Assembly (NCBI GenBank): GCA_046295175.1
Contig: JBKBNY010000012.1
Location: forward strand, 62,001-126,000
Reading direction: 5' to 3'
Length of the DNA stretch: 64,000 nt
From: JALOLV01 sp046295175
GTDB taxonomy: Bacteria; Bacteroidota; Bacteroidia; Cytophagales; Spirosomataceae
Shown: one piece after another, positions 27,269-36,853 of the stretch
Position numbering within the stretch: the stretch's first letter is position 1
How the letters are laid out: each line of letters opens with the position of its first letter
Made by a program: the position numbers and the translations under genes
Notes under the pieces: model-generated
Database searches by the model: none
The model's input: the letters and a program-made list of their open reading frames with translations, nothing else
Told to the model about the DNA's origin: nothing

Positions 27269-29485
27269 ATGAACAAATTTCTACCAATACTATTTTTCGT
27301 TTTATCGTTTTTGAAAAGTTATTCTCAAGACGCAACCATTTTTAAACCCAATCCTAATCGAACTTCATTTGAGGCAAAACAAATATCTACAAATCTCAAA
27401 ATTGATGGATATTTAAGAGATTCTGAATGGAAAAATTCGAACGTATTTAAAGATTTTATAGAGGTTGACCCGCACCAAGGAAGTATTCCGAAGCAAGAAA
27501 CCCAAGTCAGGATTTTATATAATTCGCAATATCTTTATATTGGGGCTTTTGCCAAAGATTCTCTCGGTAAAAAATCGATTCGGGTTGTTGATTTCAAAAG
27601 AGATTTTAATACCCGAACCTCCGATTATTTTGGGTTGGCATTTGATGGATTTGATGACCGTCGAAATTGCATGGTTTTTACGACCAATCCACACGGTGTT
27701 CAGCGTGATTTTTTGTCATTCGATGCCAATTACATTGATTTAGATTGGGACGGACTTTGGCGGGTTCGAACCAGTAGAACAGACTCGGGTTGGGTTGCTG
27801 AATTCGCAATTCCTTGGAAAACGCTTCGTTATCCCAAAACAACTGATTCTACTCAAACTTGGGGATTCAATATCAACAGAAGCCGGAGAATGACGAATGA
27901 AAACTATGCTTTTTCGTTATTTCCTCGTTCTTTTTCGGTATTACGAATGGATTATGCAGGTTTGCTCACAAATCTCAAACCACCTCCACCTACAACAAAT
28001 ATCCGTTTTCAACCCTTTTTGTTGACTTCAATTGATAGATATAGAAATATTCAAGGTCGAGAACCACAGCAAATTTCTTCAAAGTTTGGTGGAGAAATCA
28101 AATGGGCAATTAACTCAAACTCAGTATTAGATTTAACTTTTAATACCGACTTTGCCCAAGCCGATGCAGATAGACAAGTCAACAATGTTACTCGTTTTTC
28201 GGTATTCTTCCCCGAAAGACGTCAGTTTTTTTTGGAGAATGCTTCACTTTTTGGAGTTGGAATTGGACCTGCCTTTGATATGTCGGGCGGTTCGATGAGA
28301 ATTCAACCATTCTTTAGTCGTCAAATTGGATTAGACCAAAGAGGAAATCCAATTCCGATTGATGCAGGAGCGAGGTTTGTACACCGTTCGGTTAAAACAA
28401 ATTACGGAGGAATGTACATTCGACAAAGAGAATTTGGGGCATATCCAGCAACCAATTTTTTTATTGGACGATTTTCTCAAAATTTTGGAAAGCAAAACCG
28501 TATTGGAGGCTTGATGACAGTTAAACAAAATGGCCTTAATACAAATATTTTGGGTACTGTTGATGGTTTTATTAGGGTAAATGAAGCACATTCTGTCAAT
28601 TGGATGGCTACAAATTCTTTTGATACCAAAACCAATACTCAAGGTTTTGCAGGAGCAGCTCAATATTATTACTCAAATAATCAATGGAAAATTTGGTGGA
28701 CTCAATCAATCGTCACAAAAAATTATAATCCAGAGGTGGGTTTTGTTTCAAGAAATGATGTAATTGGTACAACACCCGGTATTTTTTGGTTTTATAGAGG
28801 CAAATACCTACCATTCAAAAAGTTGATTCGTTCTTACGAGCCAAGTTTATTAGTTGAATTTTATAACCAAGCAAGCACAGGCAAATTGATTGAGCGTTCT
28901 TACGGTCTTAGTCCTTTTTGGTTTATGTTGCAGTCTGGCGGGTTTGTGGGTCATATATTTACACCTACTTTCCAATTTTTGACAGAGCCATTTGCACCTT
29001 TAGGTGTTAGAATTCCGGTTGGAAGATATTTTTATTCCAGAAATGCCATTTGGTGGGGAAGCGATGGCTCAAAGAAGTTGAGCTTTACATGGCAAGGCGA
29101 ATACGGAAAATATTTTAATGGTAAACTCAACACTACTGATTTCAGATTGCAATTTGCACCAATTCCACATATTTCGGTAAATGCGAGATTTAACAGAAAT
29201 CATTTTATCAAAGTGGGTGAATTAAATACAACCCGCACGGTTGATTTATTGGCGTTTGAAGGTCGTTTTGCCTTGAATCCTCGGATTCAGCTTATTGGAT
29301 TCTATCAAAGAAATACCGATTTAAAAGCTGATAATTATAATATTCGATTATCGTGGGAGTATCAGCCACTGTCATTCATTTATTTGGTTTTCAACAAAAG
29401 AGAATTTCAATCAGTAACAAATCCTGAATTGAGGAGTCAAGAAGACCACGTAATCGCGAAGATTAGTTATTTAAAGCAGTTTTAA
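27269..29485 (+). CDS. DUF5916 / carbohydrate-binding family 9-like outer-membrane protein
   Basis: A signal peptide ends near SYSQ. Residues about 40-230 resemble a CBM9-like domain (ISTNLKIDGYLRDSEWKNS, LYIGAFAKDS, WVAEFAIPWKTLRYP). The DUF5916 region (FSVFFPERRQFFLENASLFG) and a long stretch of alternating amphipathic strands to the C-terminus follow, probably a beta-barrel. The family is widespread in Bacteroidota next to peptidase or sugar genes, without an established role. It ends with the strand EDHVIAKISYLKQF. Confidence 0.85.
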   Translation: MNKFLPILFFVLSFLKSYSQDATIFKPNPNRTSFEAKQISTNLKIDGYLRDSEWKNSNVFKDFIEVDPHQGSIPKQETQVRILYNSQYLYIGAFAKDSLGKKSIRVVDFKRDFNTRTSDYFGLAFDGFDDRRNCMVFTTNPHGVQRDFLSFDANYIDLDWDGLWRVRTSRTDSGWVAEFAIPWKTLRYPKTTDSTQTWGFNINRSRRMTNENYAFSLFPRSFSVLRMDYAGLLTNLKPPPPTTNIRFQPFLLTSIDRYRNIQGREPQQISSKFGGEIKWAINSNSVLDLTFNTDFAQADADRQVNNVTRFSVFFPERRQFFLENASLFGVGIGPAFDMSGGSMRIQPFFSRQIGLDQRGNPIPIDAGARFVHRSVKTNYGGMYIRQREFGAYPATNFFIGRFSQNFGKQNRIGGLMTVKQNGLNTNILGTVDGFIRVNEAHSVNWMATNSFDTKTNTQGFAGAAQYYYSNNQWKIWWTQSIVTKNYNPEVGFVSRNDVIGTTPGIFWFYRGKYLPFKKLIRSYEPSLLVEFYNQASTGKLIERSYGLSPFWFMLQSGGFVGHIFTPTFQFLTEPFAPLGVRIPVGRYFYSRNAIWWGSDGSKKLSFTWQGEYGKYFNGKLNTTDFRLQFAPIPHISVNARFNRNHFIKVGELNTTRTVDLLAFEGRFALNPRIQLIGFYQRNTDLKADNYNIRLSWEYQPLSFIYLVFNKREFQSVTNPELRSQEDHVIAKISYLKQF

Positions 29486-29488
29486 TAT

Positions 29489-29521
29489 AAATCCCCGCTA
29501 AAGTACATGAAGCGGGGATTT
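29489..29521. terminator. Bidirectional terminator between DUF5916 gene and rlmD
   Basis: An 11-bp perfect stem AAATCCCCGCT/AGCGGGGATTT with an 11-nt loop sits between two convergent genes. Confidence 0.85.
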
Positions 29522-29525
29522 GTTT

Positions 29526-30929
29526 TTATTTCAATTCTAATTTAACGACATTTTCAACATGGTGAGTATGCGGAAACATATCTACTGGCTGGACTTCGAC
29601 AATTTTGTATTTTTCTGATAACCAAGCCAAATCTCTTGCTTGAGTGGCTGGATTACAACTTACATAAACAATTCGTTTTGGTGCAGAATTTAGCAGAACC
29701 CTAACAACTGGCTCGTCCATTCCAGCTCTTGGTGGGTCAGTAATTACGACATCGGGGCGACCGTGTTGATTAATGAATTCGTCCAAAAGCAACTTTTTCA
29801 TATCACCCGCAAAAAATGTGGTATTGGTGATATGATTGACATCTGAATTTACCTTTGCATCTTCGATTGCATCCTCAACGTATTCTAAACCAATTACCTT
29901 TTTTGCTTTTTTTGCAACAAAATTAGCAATAGTGCCAGTTCCGGTGTAAAGGTCATAGACTAATTCATCACCCTTTAATTCTGCAAAATCACGTGTAATT
30001 TTATAGAGTTCATAGGCTTGCTCTGCATTGGTTTGATAAAAAGATTTAACACCTATCCTGAAAATTAAGCCTTCCATTTCTTCTTCGATGTATGGTTTAC
30101 CATGATAAGTAACAATGTCTAAATCGAAAAATGTGTCATTTCTTTTTTGATTGATAATGTAATTAAGCGAAGTAATGTTTGGAAATGAATCTTTGAGTAA
30201 ATCCATTATTTTGTGAATCTCCTCAAAGTTTTTTTGTGCAAATTGCATCATTACCATAATATCGCCTTTGGTGGTAGTTCGAACCATCAATCCACGCAAA
30301 AATCCCTCATGAGCAACGTGGTCATAGTAATTTAGGTTGTTTTCATTTGCATAATCTCTGACCAGATTACGGATTTCGTTCGAGAATTCTTGCAAATAGC
30401 ACTTTTCGATTGGCAGAACTTTTTCGAATCTTTTGGGTACATGAAACCCGAGTGCATTTCTACTTAGGTTTGCCTCACTTCCGATTTCCTCTTTTGTGAA
30501 CCAACGACTATTTGAAAATGTAAATTCTAATTTATTGCGGTAAAATTGAGTTTTGGCCGAACCAAGAATGGGTTTAATTTGTGGTAATTCGAGCTTGCCA
30601 ATTCGGTTTAATTGGTCTGAAACCTGTTGCCATTTAAGCTCCAATTGTTTTTCATAAGGAATATGTTGCCATTTACAACCTCCACAAACCCCGAAATGCT
30701 GACAAAATGGTTCAATCCTTAAATCAGATTTTTCAAGTAATTCTAAAACTACCGCTTCTGAGTAATTTTTCTTACGGTTATTTACCAAAAGTTTGACCTT
30801 ATCGCCTGGAGCTACATTGCTTCCTTCAATAAAAATTACCTCTCCATTATTTTTTACCAAGCATTTGCCTTCGGCTGCAAAATTTTCTACTATAATTTCT
30901 TCAATTATGTAGCTTTTGTTTCTTTTCAT
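29526..30929 (-). CDS. rlmD: 23S rRNA (uracil-5-)-methyltransferase RlmD-like
   Basis: The enzyme methylates a uracil of 23S rRNA at C5. The N-terminal TRAM domain (KNNGEVIFIEGSNVAPGD) precedes the iron-sulfur motif CQHFGVCGGCKW. The SAM-dependent domain carries YDLYTGTGTIANF, ITDPPRAGMDEP and the catalytic Cys in IVYVSCNPATQARDL. The ATG at 30929 is chosen over a TTG one codon upstream. Exact position specificity (U1939, U747 or both) cannot be told from sequence. Confidence 0.9.
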   Translation of the reverse strand: MKRNKSYIIEEIIVENFAAEGKCLVKNNGEVIFIEGSNVAPGDKVKLLVNNRKKNYSEAVVLELLEKSDLRIEPFCQHFGVCGGCKWQHIPYEKQLELKWQQVSDQLNRIGKLELPQIKPILGSAKTQFYRNKLEFTFSNSRWFTKEEIGSEANLSRNALGFHVPKRFEKVLPIEKCYLQEFSNEIRNLVRDYANENNLNYYDHVAHEGFLRGLMVRTTTKGDIMVMMQFAQKNFEEIHKIMDLLKDSFPNITSLNYIINQKRNDTFFDLDIVTYHGKPYIEEEMEGLIFRIGVKSFYQTNAEQAYELYKITRDFAELKGDELVYDLYTGTGTIANFVAKKAKKVIGLEYVEDAIEDAKVNSDVNHITNTTFFAGDMKKLLLDEFINQHGRPDVVITDPPRAGMDEPVVRVLLNSAPKRIVYVSCNPATQARDLAWLSEKYKIVEVQPVDMFPHTHHVENVVKLELK

Positions 30930-31018
30930 CAAACCTTTTGATTAAATATTACGTCCTTATTTTTAGAAAAAGTTTGCAAAAATATCTAACTTAGCTATCT
31001 ATTCAAAACCTAATCTGT

Positions 31019-33229
31019 ATGAGAAAAATATTTTTATTCTTCTTGTTAGTATTTATTTGCTTAAACTCCTTTGCTTCGCACATAGTTGGAGGAGAAATAG
31101 AGATAAAACCTTTTGCCGACCCATCAAATCCATTAAATACTCATCGTATTCAGCTCAACTTATATTTCGACGAAAACAACGGTCGTCCTGAAGCAGAAGA
31201 TGTCCAGATTACAGTTGCTATTTATCGTCGAAGAGATAATAATTTGATGGGTAATGTAATATTACAAAGGGTTTTTAGAGACAATATTAAATACTTGGTT
31301 CCGGGTTGCGAAAAAGGAGATTTAAAGACACTTTTGATTAGTTATGCAAACAACATAACGCTTTCTGCTGAAACTTACAATGACCCTCAAGGCTATTATG
31401 TTGTTTGGGAAAGGTGCTGCCGAAATGCAATTATTAATAATATTTTGAATCCTTCACGGACTGGAATGGTGTTTTTTACTGAGTTTCCAGCTGTTACCAC
31501 AAAAAATTCCTCACCAGTTTTTAAGCCAGTAGTGGCCGATTATATTTGTGCTGGACAGTCTTTTGAAATAGAGTTTAATGCGTCTGATGCCGATGGTGAC
31601 AGTCTTGTATATTCATTAATTACACCCTGGTCTGGATTTACTGGTCAGGGTAATCCAAATGCTTTCCCGAGAGGTGCCGATACATATCCAGAAGTTAATT
31701 GGGTAACCGGAATCAATGTGAATAATATGATTCCAGGTGAAGAGCCTTTGAACATTACTTATGATACAGGAATTTTATCTGTAACGACCGATAAAGTTGG
31801 ACTATATGTTTTTTCGATTTTTGTGGAGGAGTTTCGGAATGGAAAGAGAATAGGTAGGGTAAAACGTGATTTTCAGTTAAAAGTAATGAGTTGTAATCTA
31901 AATAACGCACCATCGATTCGTGTTAAGAATCTTAATGACAATAAGTTCTATGCTGAAAATCAATTAGTTACCCTTAAAGAAAAAGATAATAGGTGTTTTG
32001 AAGTTAGTTTTAGTGATAAGGATATTTCACAAAAAATTAAAGTTTCGGCAAAAGCTGTCAATTTCGATTCAAAGAGGCTTAGTTTTAATGCCCCAGTGGA
32101 TTATACCATCAAAAGCAATAACGATACTTTGAAACTTCAATTTTGTTTGGATAACTGTGCAGTTACACGGAATGGCTTGCCGATTGAGGTTCAATTAGCT
32201 ATTGAAGACAATGGATGCCCTGTTCCGATTTATCGTAGATTCATACTTCGTATTCAACAAGAACAAAATGTCAATAACCGTCCTGAACTTACATCAGACC
32301 TGCCAAGTAATAACGTTGCCGTCGATTATGGGAAATCATTGAGTTTCAATGCAGTTGGAACTGAGGTTGATGGCGATAGTATCTCAATAACTGCTCGTGG
32401 AAGAGGTTTCAATTTTGCAGATGTTGGCTTGACTTTCACCCCAAAATCTGGATTTTCCAGAGTTTTGGCACCCGTTTCATTCAATCCAAATTGTGAAGCT
32501 GTGCGTAAAGGACAGCTTTTCATAGATTTTACTATCACCGAAAGTCGCTGTGGGATTCTCAATTCGAGAAGTTACACCGTATTATTAAATGTAAAGGGAA
32601 TTCCAAATACTCCGCCCAAAGTTACATCGTCACTTTCGAGTACTGTACTTGAATATGTCGTTTCGCCGTACGAAAATAAACCAGTAACTTTTAATGTATT
32701 TGCCGATGATGACCCTACCCAAACAATAACTTTGGGGGCTCAACCGAGTGGATTTACACTCAATAGTGCCGAAATGTTTTTTGATAATAAATCTGGTCGT
32801 GGTAAATTGACAAGTCCTTTTGGGTGGGAGCCATCTTGTAAGTTATTAGATGGACAAGATACTAAAGAGTACTTTGTAAAATTTGTTTCGCAAGATAATA
32901 GCTGCTATACAAATAATCGAGATAGTTTGATTGTGAAATTGGTACTTAAAGACCAATCAGTTGCGAGTGTTGATTTAAAGCCTTACAACGTTTTTACCCC
33001 AAATGGCGATGGAGTTAATGACTACTTTACTCTTGGGGTTATTCCGGGTGATAACTGCAAACGTCAATTTCAAAAATTTGAAGTATTTAATCGATGGGGT
33101 AAGATAATTTATTTAACCATTGACCGCAACTTCAAATGGGATGGTGGCGATTACGCCTCTGGCGATTATTTTTATGCCATTCATTACAGTGATGAAGTCA
33201 AGAAAGGTATTCTGACACTCATCAAATAA
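31019..33229 (+). CDS. Secreted protein with gliding-motility CHU_C / T9SS type B sorting domain
   Basis: A signal peptide (ending NSFAS) is followed by a conserved N-terminal domain beginning HIVGGEIEIKPF, common to gliding-associated adhesin-like proteins. Repeated Ig/cadherin-like beta domains follow (FNASDADGDSLVYSLITP; GTEVDGDSISITARG). The C-terminal CHU_C domain starts at VFTPNGDGVNDYFTLG with FNRWGKIIYL and WDGG, the signature for type IX secretion of type B. It is likely surface-attached; the partner is unknown. Confidence 0.88.
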   Translation: MRKIFLFFLLVFICLNSFASHIVGGEIEIKPFADPSNPLNTHRIQLNLYFDENNGRPEAEDVQITVAIYRRRDNNLMGNVILQRVFRDNIKYLVPGCEKGDLKTLLISYANNITLSAETYNDPQGYYVVWERCCRNAIINNILNPSRTGMVFFTEFPAVTTKNSSPVFKPVVADYICAGQSFEIEFNASDADGDSLVYSLITPWSGFTGQGNPNAFPRGADTYPEVNWVTGINVNNMIPGEEPLNITYDTGILSVTTDKVGLYVFSIFVEEFRNGKRIGRVKRDFQLKVMSCNLNNAPSIRVKNLNDNKFYAENQLVTLKEKDNRCFEVSFSDKDISQKIKVSAKAVNFDSKRLSFNAPVDYTIKSNNDTLKLQFCLDNCAVTRNGLPIEVQLAIEDNGCPVPIYRRFILRIQQEQNVNNRPELTSDLPSNNVAVDYGKSLSFNAVGTEVDGDSISITARGRGFNFADVGLTFTPKSGFSRVLAPVSFNPNCEAVRKGQLFIDFTITESRCGILNSRSYTVLLNVKGIPNTPPKVTSSLSSTVLEYVVSPYENKPVTFNVFADDDPTQTITLGAQPSGFTLNSAEMFFDNKSGRGKLTSPFGWEPSCKLLDGQDTKEYFVKFVSQDNSCYTNNRDSLIVKLVLKDQSVASVDLKPYNVFTPNGDGVNDYFTLGVIPGDNCKRQFQKFEVFNRWGKIIYLTIDRNFKWDGGDYASGDYFYAIHYSDEVKKGILTLIK

Positions 33230-33267
33230 ATGAGAAGAGCCGCTACAAAAAGCGGCTCTTCTCATTT
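33228..33267. terminator. Long bidirectional terminator
   Basis: A 17-bp perfect stem starting AAATGAGAAGAGCCGCT with an ACAAAA loop includes the stop codons of both convergent genes. Confidence 0.85.
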
Positions 33268-33999
33268 AATAACCCAAACATCACTATCTTTTACATAACA
33301 AAATTTATCATCCCAAAAAACCTGATACCAAATATCATCCGAAGTAACTACATTGAGTCGGTGACCTTCATTTATTTGTCCTACAATCTGCGAAGCTGCT
33401 GACGGATAATCTCTCAGATATACATTGTTGTTTTTTATGATAATCGCTCGATAATTATTCGGAATATTGATTATTACAAATAGAATAATCAGGTATATAA
33501 AAAAAATAAACTTATGGCGAGTAGGGGTATATTGCTTTTTGATTCGCTTGTATATCAAAATACTGAAAATGTAAACTCCTAAAATCATTACTCCTAATAA
33601 AATAAATGGAAAATATTGCCTGTAAAGTAGTACAATAAAATTTAAATCGTTCTTTTCGTATCCTTTGTAATTGTTTTGTTCGGCAAGGTTTGCCATTTTA
33701 CTAAACACGGCATCGCTTGGTTGTTTTAAGTAGTAAAGATTGAGATAATAAAGGCATTCGGGAATATCTCCTTTGCTTTCGTAAGCAGCACTTAGTTTCA
33801 AGAATATTTTTGAGTTATTTGTCGGAGAAACATTCAAAAGTTGCGTATAAATTTTTATAGCTTCATTATAATTTTTTTGAGAAAATAAAATATCTGCTTT
33901 TTTGAACAAATCGCTTTGTGCTTGACTATCAGCTACTTGCGAAATGATTATAAAAAAGAAGAAAATTTTTTTCAGAAATTTCAGAAAGTTAATTTGCAT
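33262..33999 (-). CDS. TPR and SH3-like membrane protein (BatE-like)
   Basis: Start set at the ATG at 33999, giving the signal MQINFLKFLKKIFFFFI; the frame extends to 34071 but its extra residues look non-coding. After the signal come two TPR-like repeats (LFKKADILFSQKNYNEAIKIY), two membrane helices around residues 125-180, and a C-terminal SH3-like domain (NNVYLRDYPSAASQIVGQI, WYQVFWDDKFCYVKDSDVW). This order is that of BatE-type proteins in Bacteroidota, but no other Bat gene adjoins it. Confidence 0.7.
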   Translation of the reverse strand: MQINFLKFLKKIFFFFIIISQVADSQAQSDLFKKADILFSQKNYNEAIKIYTQLLNVSPTNNSKIFLKLSAAYESKGDIPECLYYLNLYYLKQPSDAVFSKMANLAEQNNYKGYEKNDLNFIVLLYRQYFPFILLGVMILGVYIFSILIYKRIKKQYTPTRHKFIFFIYLIILFVIINIPNNYRAIIIKNNNVYLRDYPSAASQIVGQINEGHRLNVVTSDDIWYQVFWDDKFCYVKDSDVWVIK

Positions 34000-34146
34000 C
34001 GTATAAATTTTAATACTAATTTTGCACCTCAATTCAGCGAAACGGTAAACGAAACGCAAATTGAATCGCAAAAATAATCAAAGTTTTAGAGTAAAAAATT
34101 TAATTTATTTCAAGTTTTTGATTAATTTTGCAACCCCAAACGATAT

Positions 34147-34219
34147 GATTCCGTAGCTCAGTTGGTAGAGCAATACACTTTTAATGTATGGGTCCTGGGT
34201 TCGAGTCCCAGCGGAATCA
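34147..34219 (+). tRNA. tRNA-Lys (TTT), first copy
   Basis: A 73-nt cloverleaf has acceptor arms GATTCCG/CGGAATC, anticodon stem ATACA/TGTAT, loop CTTTTAA (anticodon TTT), T loop TTCGAGT and discriminator A. CCA is not encoded. A TAATTTTG -7 element is at 34123-34130. Confidence 0.95.
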
Positions 34220-34243
34220 CAGAGTAATTTAAACGGATTTTTC

Positions 34244-34316
34244 GATTCCGTAGCTCAGTTGGTAGAGCAATACACTTTTAATGTATGGGTCCTGGGTTCG
34301 AGTCCCAGCGGAATCA
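34244..34316 (+). tRNA. tRNA-Lys (TTT), second copy
   Basis: It is identical base for base to the first copy, 24 nt downstream and evidently co-transcribed. It is followed by a hairpin terminator. Confidence 0.95.
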
Positions 34317-34332
34317 CGAAATTTACTCTTTT

Positions 34333-34358
34333 GCGTCTGATTTTCAGACGCTTTTTTT
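34333..34358 (+). terminator. Terminator of the tRNA-Lys pair
   Basis: Stem GCGTCTGA/TCAGACGC with a TTT loop is followed by seven T. Confidence 0.85.
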
Positions 34359-34425
34359 GTTTTTGGCGGTGCAGTTTTTGAAATGGCATAAGATTTGAGT
34401 ATTGGGTAATAAACCCATAATCTGT

Positions 34426-36222
34426 ATGTCAAAAAAAATAAAAAAATCGTTGGCTGAAAATCCTGTTAAAGCCAATACAATTTCTGCTGCACCAATCAAT
34501 TTTGTTATTCAACCTACTCAAATCAATTACATATTCTGTGCGATTATTGCACTTATTGGACTAATCATTTATGCCAATACCTATAATCATGGATTTGTTT
34601 TGGATGATACGGCCGCAATCACACGAAATTTATTTGTTCAGAAAGGTTTAGCCGGTATCCCCGAAATACTAAAATCTGATTTCTGGTATTTTAGCAATGC
34701 AAAATTGGGTTATTATCGTCCGCTTGGATTGATAACTTTTGCGATTGAGTATCAATTATTTGGACTTAACTCTACTGTTAGTCATATCAATAATATAATT
34801 TTATACTCGTTATCTGGATTCTTACTCACGGTTTTACTTCAAAAATGGTTTTCGGATAGAAATAAGTTTTTTGCATTTTTTGTAGGATTGATTTTTATTA
34901 CTCACCCGATTCATACAGAAGTTGTTGCTAATATCAAAAGTCGTGATGAAATTTTAGGATTTTTATTCACAGTATCTTCACTATTGTTGCATTGGAAATA
35001 CCTCGAAACCTCCAAAATTAAGTTTTTGATTTTCGGTTTACTTACGATGTATTTTGCATTACTTTCAAAAGAAACCTCATTCGTAGGAATTGGTATTCTC
35101 GCTATCAGCCTCTATTTCATTGCAAAAAAATCAATCGGACAGTCAATAATTGGCATTTTGCCTTACTTTGGGGTTGTTATCGTTTTCTTTATCCAAAAAA
35201 ATGCTTTGATAGGTAAAGGTGTCGTTCCGAACGATATTGTCAATTACGTTTATGCCTCCGAAAATACAAAGTTCTTGTCAACTTTTAAGCTGTTTTTTTA
35301 TTATTTGAGATTATTAGTTTTACCTCATCCGCTGGTTTATGATTATTCGTACAATGTATTGCCTTCAGGAAAAATCAGCGACTGGATGACAATTTTAGGG
35401 CTTTTCTCATTTTTAGTAATATTCTATTTTGCATTAAAATCTCTAAAAACAAGGAGTACATTTGGTTTCGGATTGTTCCTGCTTTTGGTTACTTCGGCAC
35501 CTGCATTAGGTTTTGTTTTTTTGAGAGGTGGGATTTTAGCCGAAAGGTTTATGTATGCTCCAGTTTTGGCATTTGCTATTTTAATAATGCTTGGATTTGA
35601 GAAATTAATGAAGGTAGATTTTGCGGATAAATCTACTGAATTGGTTGAATGGACTAATAAAAATCTTGTATTGATTGGCGTTATTGCCATCTTGACTGGT
35701 TTGTACAGTTTCAAAACAATAACGCGTAACCCCGATTGGAAAGATGAAATAACACTTTACAGAAGCGGGTATGAATATCATAAGAACTCAGCTCAAATCT
35801 TGAGACATTTGGGTTATGAAAAAGTTTTGAACGCCTACAATGCCTACAAAGACCCAGCAAAAGCCAAAAAATTTGGTGAAGAAGGTTTAGTGTATTACAG
35901 AAAAGCTTTGGCGATTCATCCAAATTTTGGAGACGTTTTGCATCAAGTCGGTTATATCCATCATTTCTACACTTCAAGACCAGACTCAGCAAAATATTAT
36001 TACAAATTGGCTACAACTTATGCCCCAAACATGGCCGAAAACTATAATAATTTAGGATTATTGTATTTATCGGAGCAAAAAAATGACATTGCTTCTTATT
36101 ATTTCAATCGTGCGATGCAGGTTAATCCAAACTTTGCAGATGCAAGAAATAATCATCAAGCTATCAAAAATGCAACTGGCTTAGATGTCAAGTTTTTATC
36201 AGAACAACAATTGAATCAATAA
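34426..36222 (+). CDS. TMTC-like membrane protein with C-terminal TPRs
   Basis: About ten membrane helices are followed by TPR repeats in the last 170 residues (NSAQILRHLGYEKVL, MAENYNNLGLLYLSEQ). The first external loop has HGFVLDDTAAITRN, resembling the acidic pair of TMTC/PMT-type GT-C glycosyltransferases. It may transfer a sugar from a lipid carrier to secreted proteins, but this is inference from architecture. The ATG at 34426 is used; a TTG at 34402 opens the frame slightly earlier. Confidence 0.7.
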   Translation: MSKKIKKSLAENPVKANTISAAPINFVIQPTQINYIFCAIIALIGLIIYANTYNHGFVLDDTAAITRNLFVQKGLAGIPEILKSDFWYFSNAKLGYYRPLGLITFAIEYQLFGLNSTVSHINNIILYSLSGFLLTVLLQKWFSDRNKFFAFFVGLIFITHPIHTEVVANIKSRDEILGFLFTVSSLLLHWKYLETSKIKFLIFGLLTMYFALLSKETSFVGIGILAISLYFIAKKSIGQSIIGILPYFGVVIVFFIQKNALIGKGVVPNDIVNYVYASENTKFLSTFKLFFYYLRLLVLPHPLVYDYSYNVLPSGKISDWMTILGLFSFLVIFYFALKSLKTRSTFGFGLFLLLVTSAPALGFVFLRGGILAERFMYAPVLAFAILIMLGFEKLMKVDFADKSTELVEWTNKNLVLIGVIAILTGLYSFKTITRNPDWKDEITLYRSGYEYHKNSAQILRHLGYEKVLNAYNAYKDPAKAKKFGEEGLVYYRKALAIHPNFGDVLHQVGYIHHFYTSRPDSAKYYYKLATTYAPNMAENYNNLGLLYLSEQKNDIASYYFNRAMQVNPNFADARNNHQAIKNATGLDVKFLSEQQLNQ

Positions 36223-36226
36223 ATAA

Positions 36227-36261
36227 GAAAAGTCCCGCACCTCACAGGTGCGGGACTTTTC
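36227..36261. terminator. Bidirectional terminator
   Basis: A 16-bp perfect stem starting GAAAAGTCCCGCACCT with a three-base CAC loop lies between convergent genes. Confidence 0.85.
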
Positions 36262-36273
36262 ATGTAATTCAAA

Positions 36274-36702
36274 TTAATCTGCTTTTGTAAATTTTGTTGT
36301 TCGGCCAATCAGTGAAATTCCGATGTATCCTCTTGCATCAATGGTTGTTGGACTTGTAATTGTCATTTTGCAAGAATATGTTTTTCCGTTTTCGGGGTCA
36401 TAGATATTTCCATCTTCCCATTCTTTATCACCATCTTTGGTAAATCCTGTTAAAAATACAAGGCCCATGAGTGGTTTTGTTTTCAATTTTGCATCAGGAT
36501 TGTTCTTATCTAACCTCGGTTTTCCGTTTTCGTTGGGTTCTTTTAACCAGACAATTTTACCGTAGAGCTTTTCTCCTTGTTTATAAAATTGAATTTTAGC
36601 AGTTTTCTTTTCGTTGAACCAAGTTCCATGTGTGATGTCTTGTGCTTTAACAAAAAATGTGATGAGTAAACTTAAAATTGTTAGCAAAGATGTTTTTTTC
36701 AT
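36274..36702 (-). CDS. DUF2147 exported protein
   Basis: A signal peptide (MKKTSLLTILSLLITFFVKAQ) precedes a compact lipocalin-like domain. The DUF2147 hallmarks are GTWFNEKKTAKIQFYKQG, GKIVWLKEP, NIYDPENGKTYSCKM and a final RGYIGISLIGRTTKF. The family occurs in many Proteobacteria and Bacteroidota as periplasmic proteins of unknown function. It is a single gene. Confidence 0.88.
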   Translation of the reverse strand: MKKTSLLTILSLLITFFVKAQDITHGTWFNEKKTAKIQFYKQGEKLYGKIVWLKEPNENGKPRLDKNNPDAKLKTKPLMGLVFLTGFTKDGDKEWEDGNIYDPENGKTYSCKMTITSPTTIDARGYIGISLIGRTTKFTKAD

Positions 36703-36853
36703 GTTTTGAGGTTTATTTTGTTGAAGTAAAGGTTTTAATTTTAAAAAGGGGCAGTTAAAGATTTATTGTTCAAAAAAACTAAAAAATTGTTTTATTTACA
36801 GAATCTGAATTAAAATTCTTCAAAATTTTATTAAAAGATAACCATCTCGCTTC

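Noticed and set aside
34147..34316. Tandem identical tRNA-Lys genes as a possible integration site
   Set aside because: No integrase, no attachment-site duplication outside the tRNAs and ordinary core-like genes on both sides; simple gene duplication explains it.
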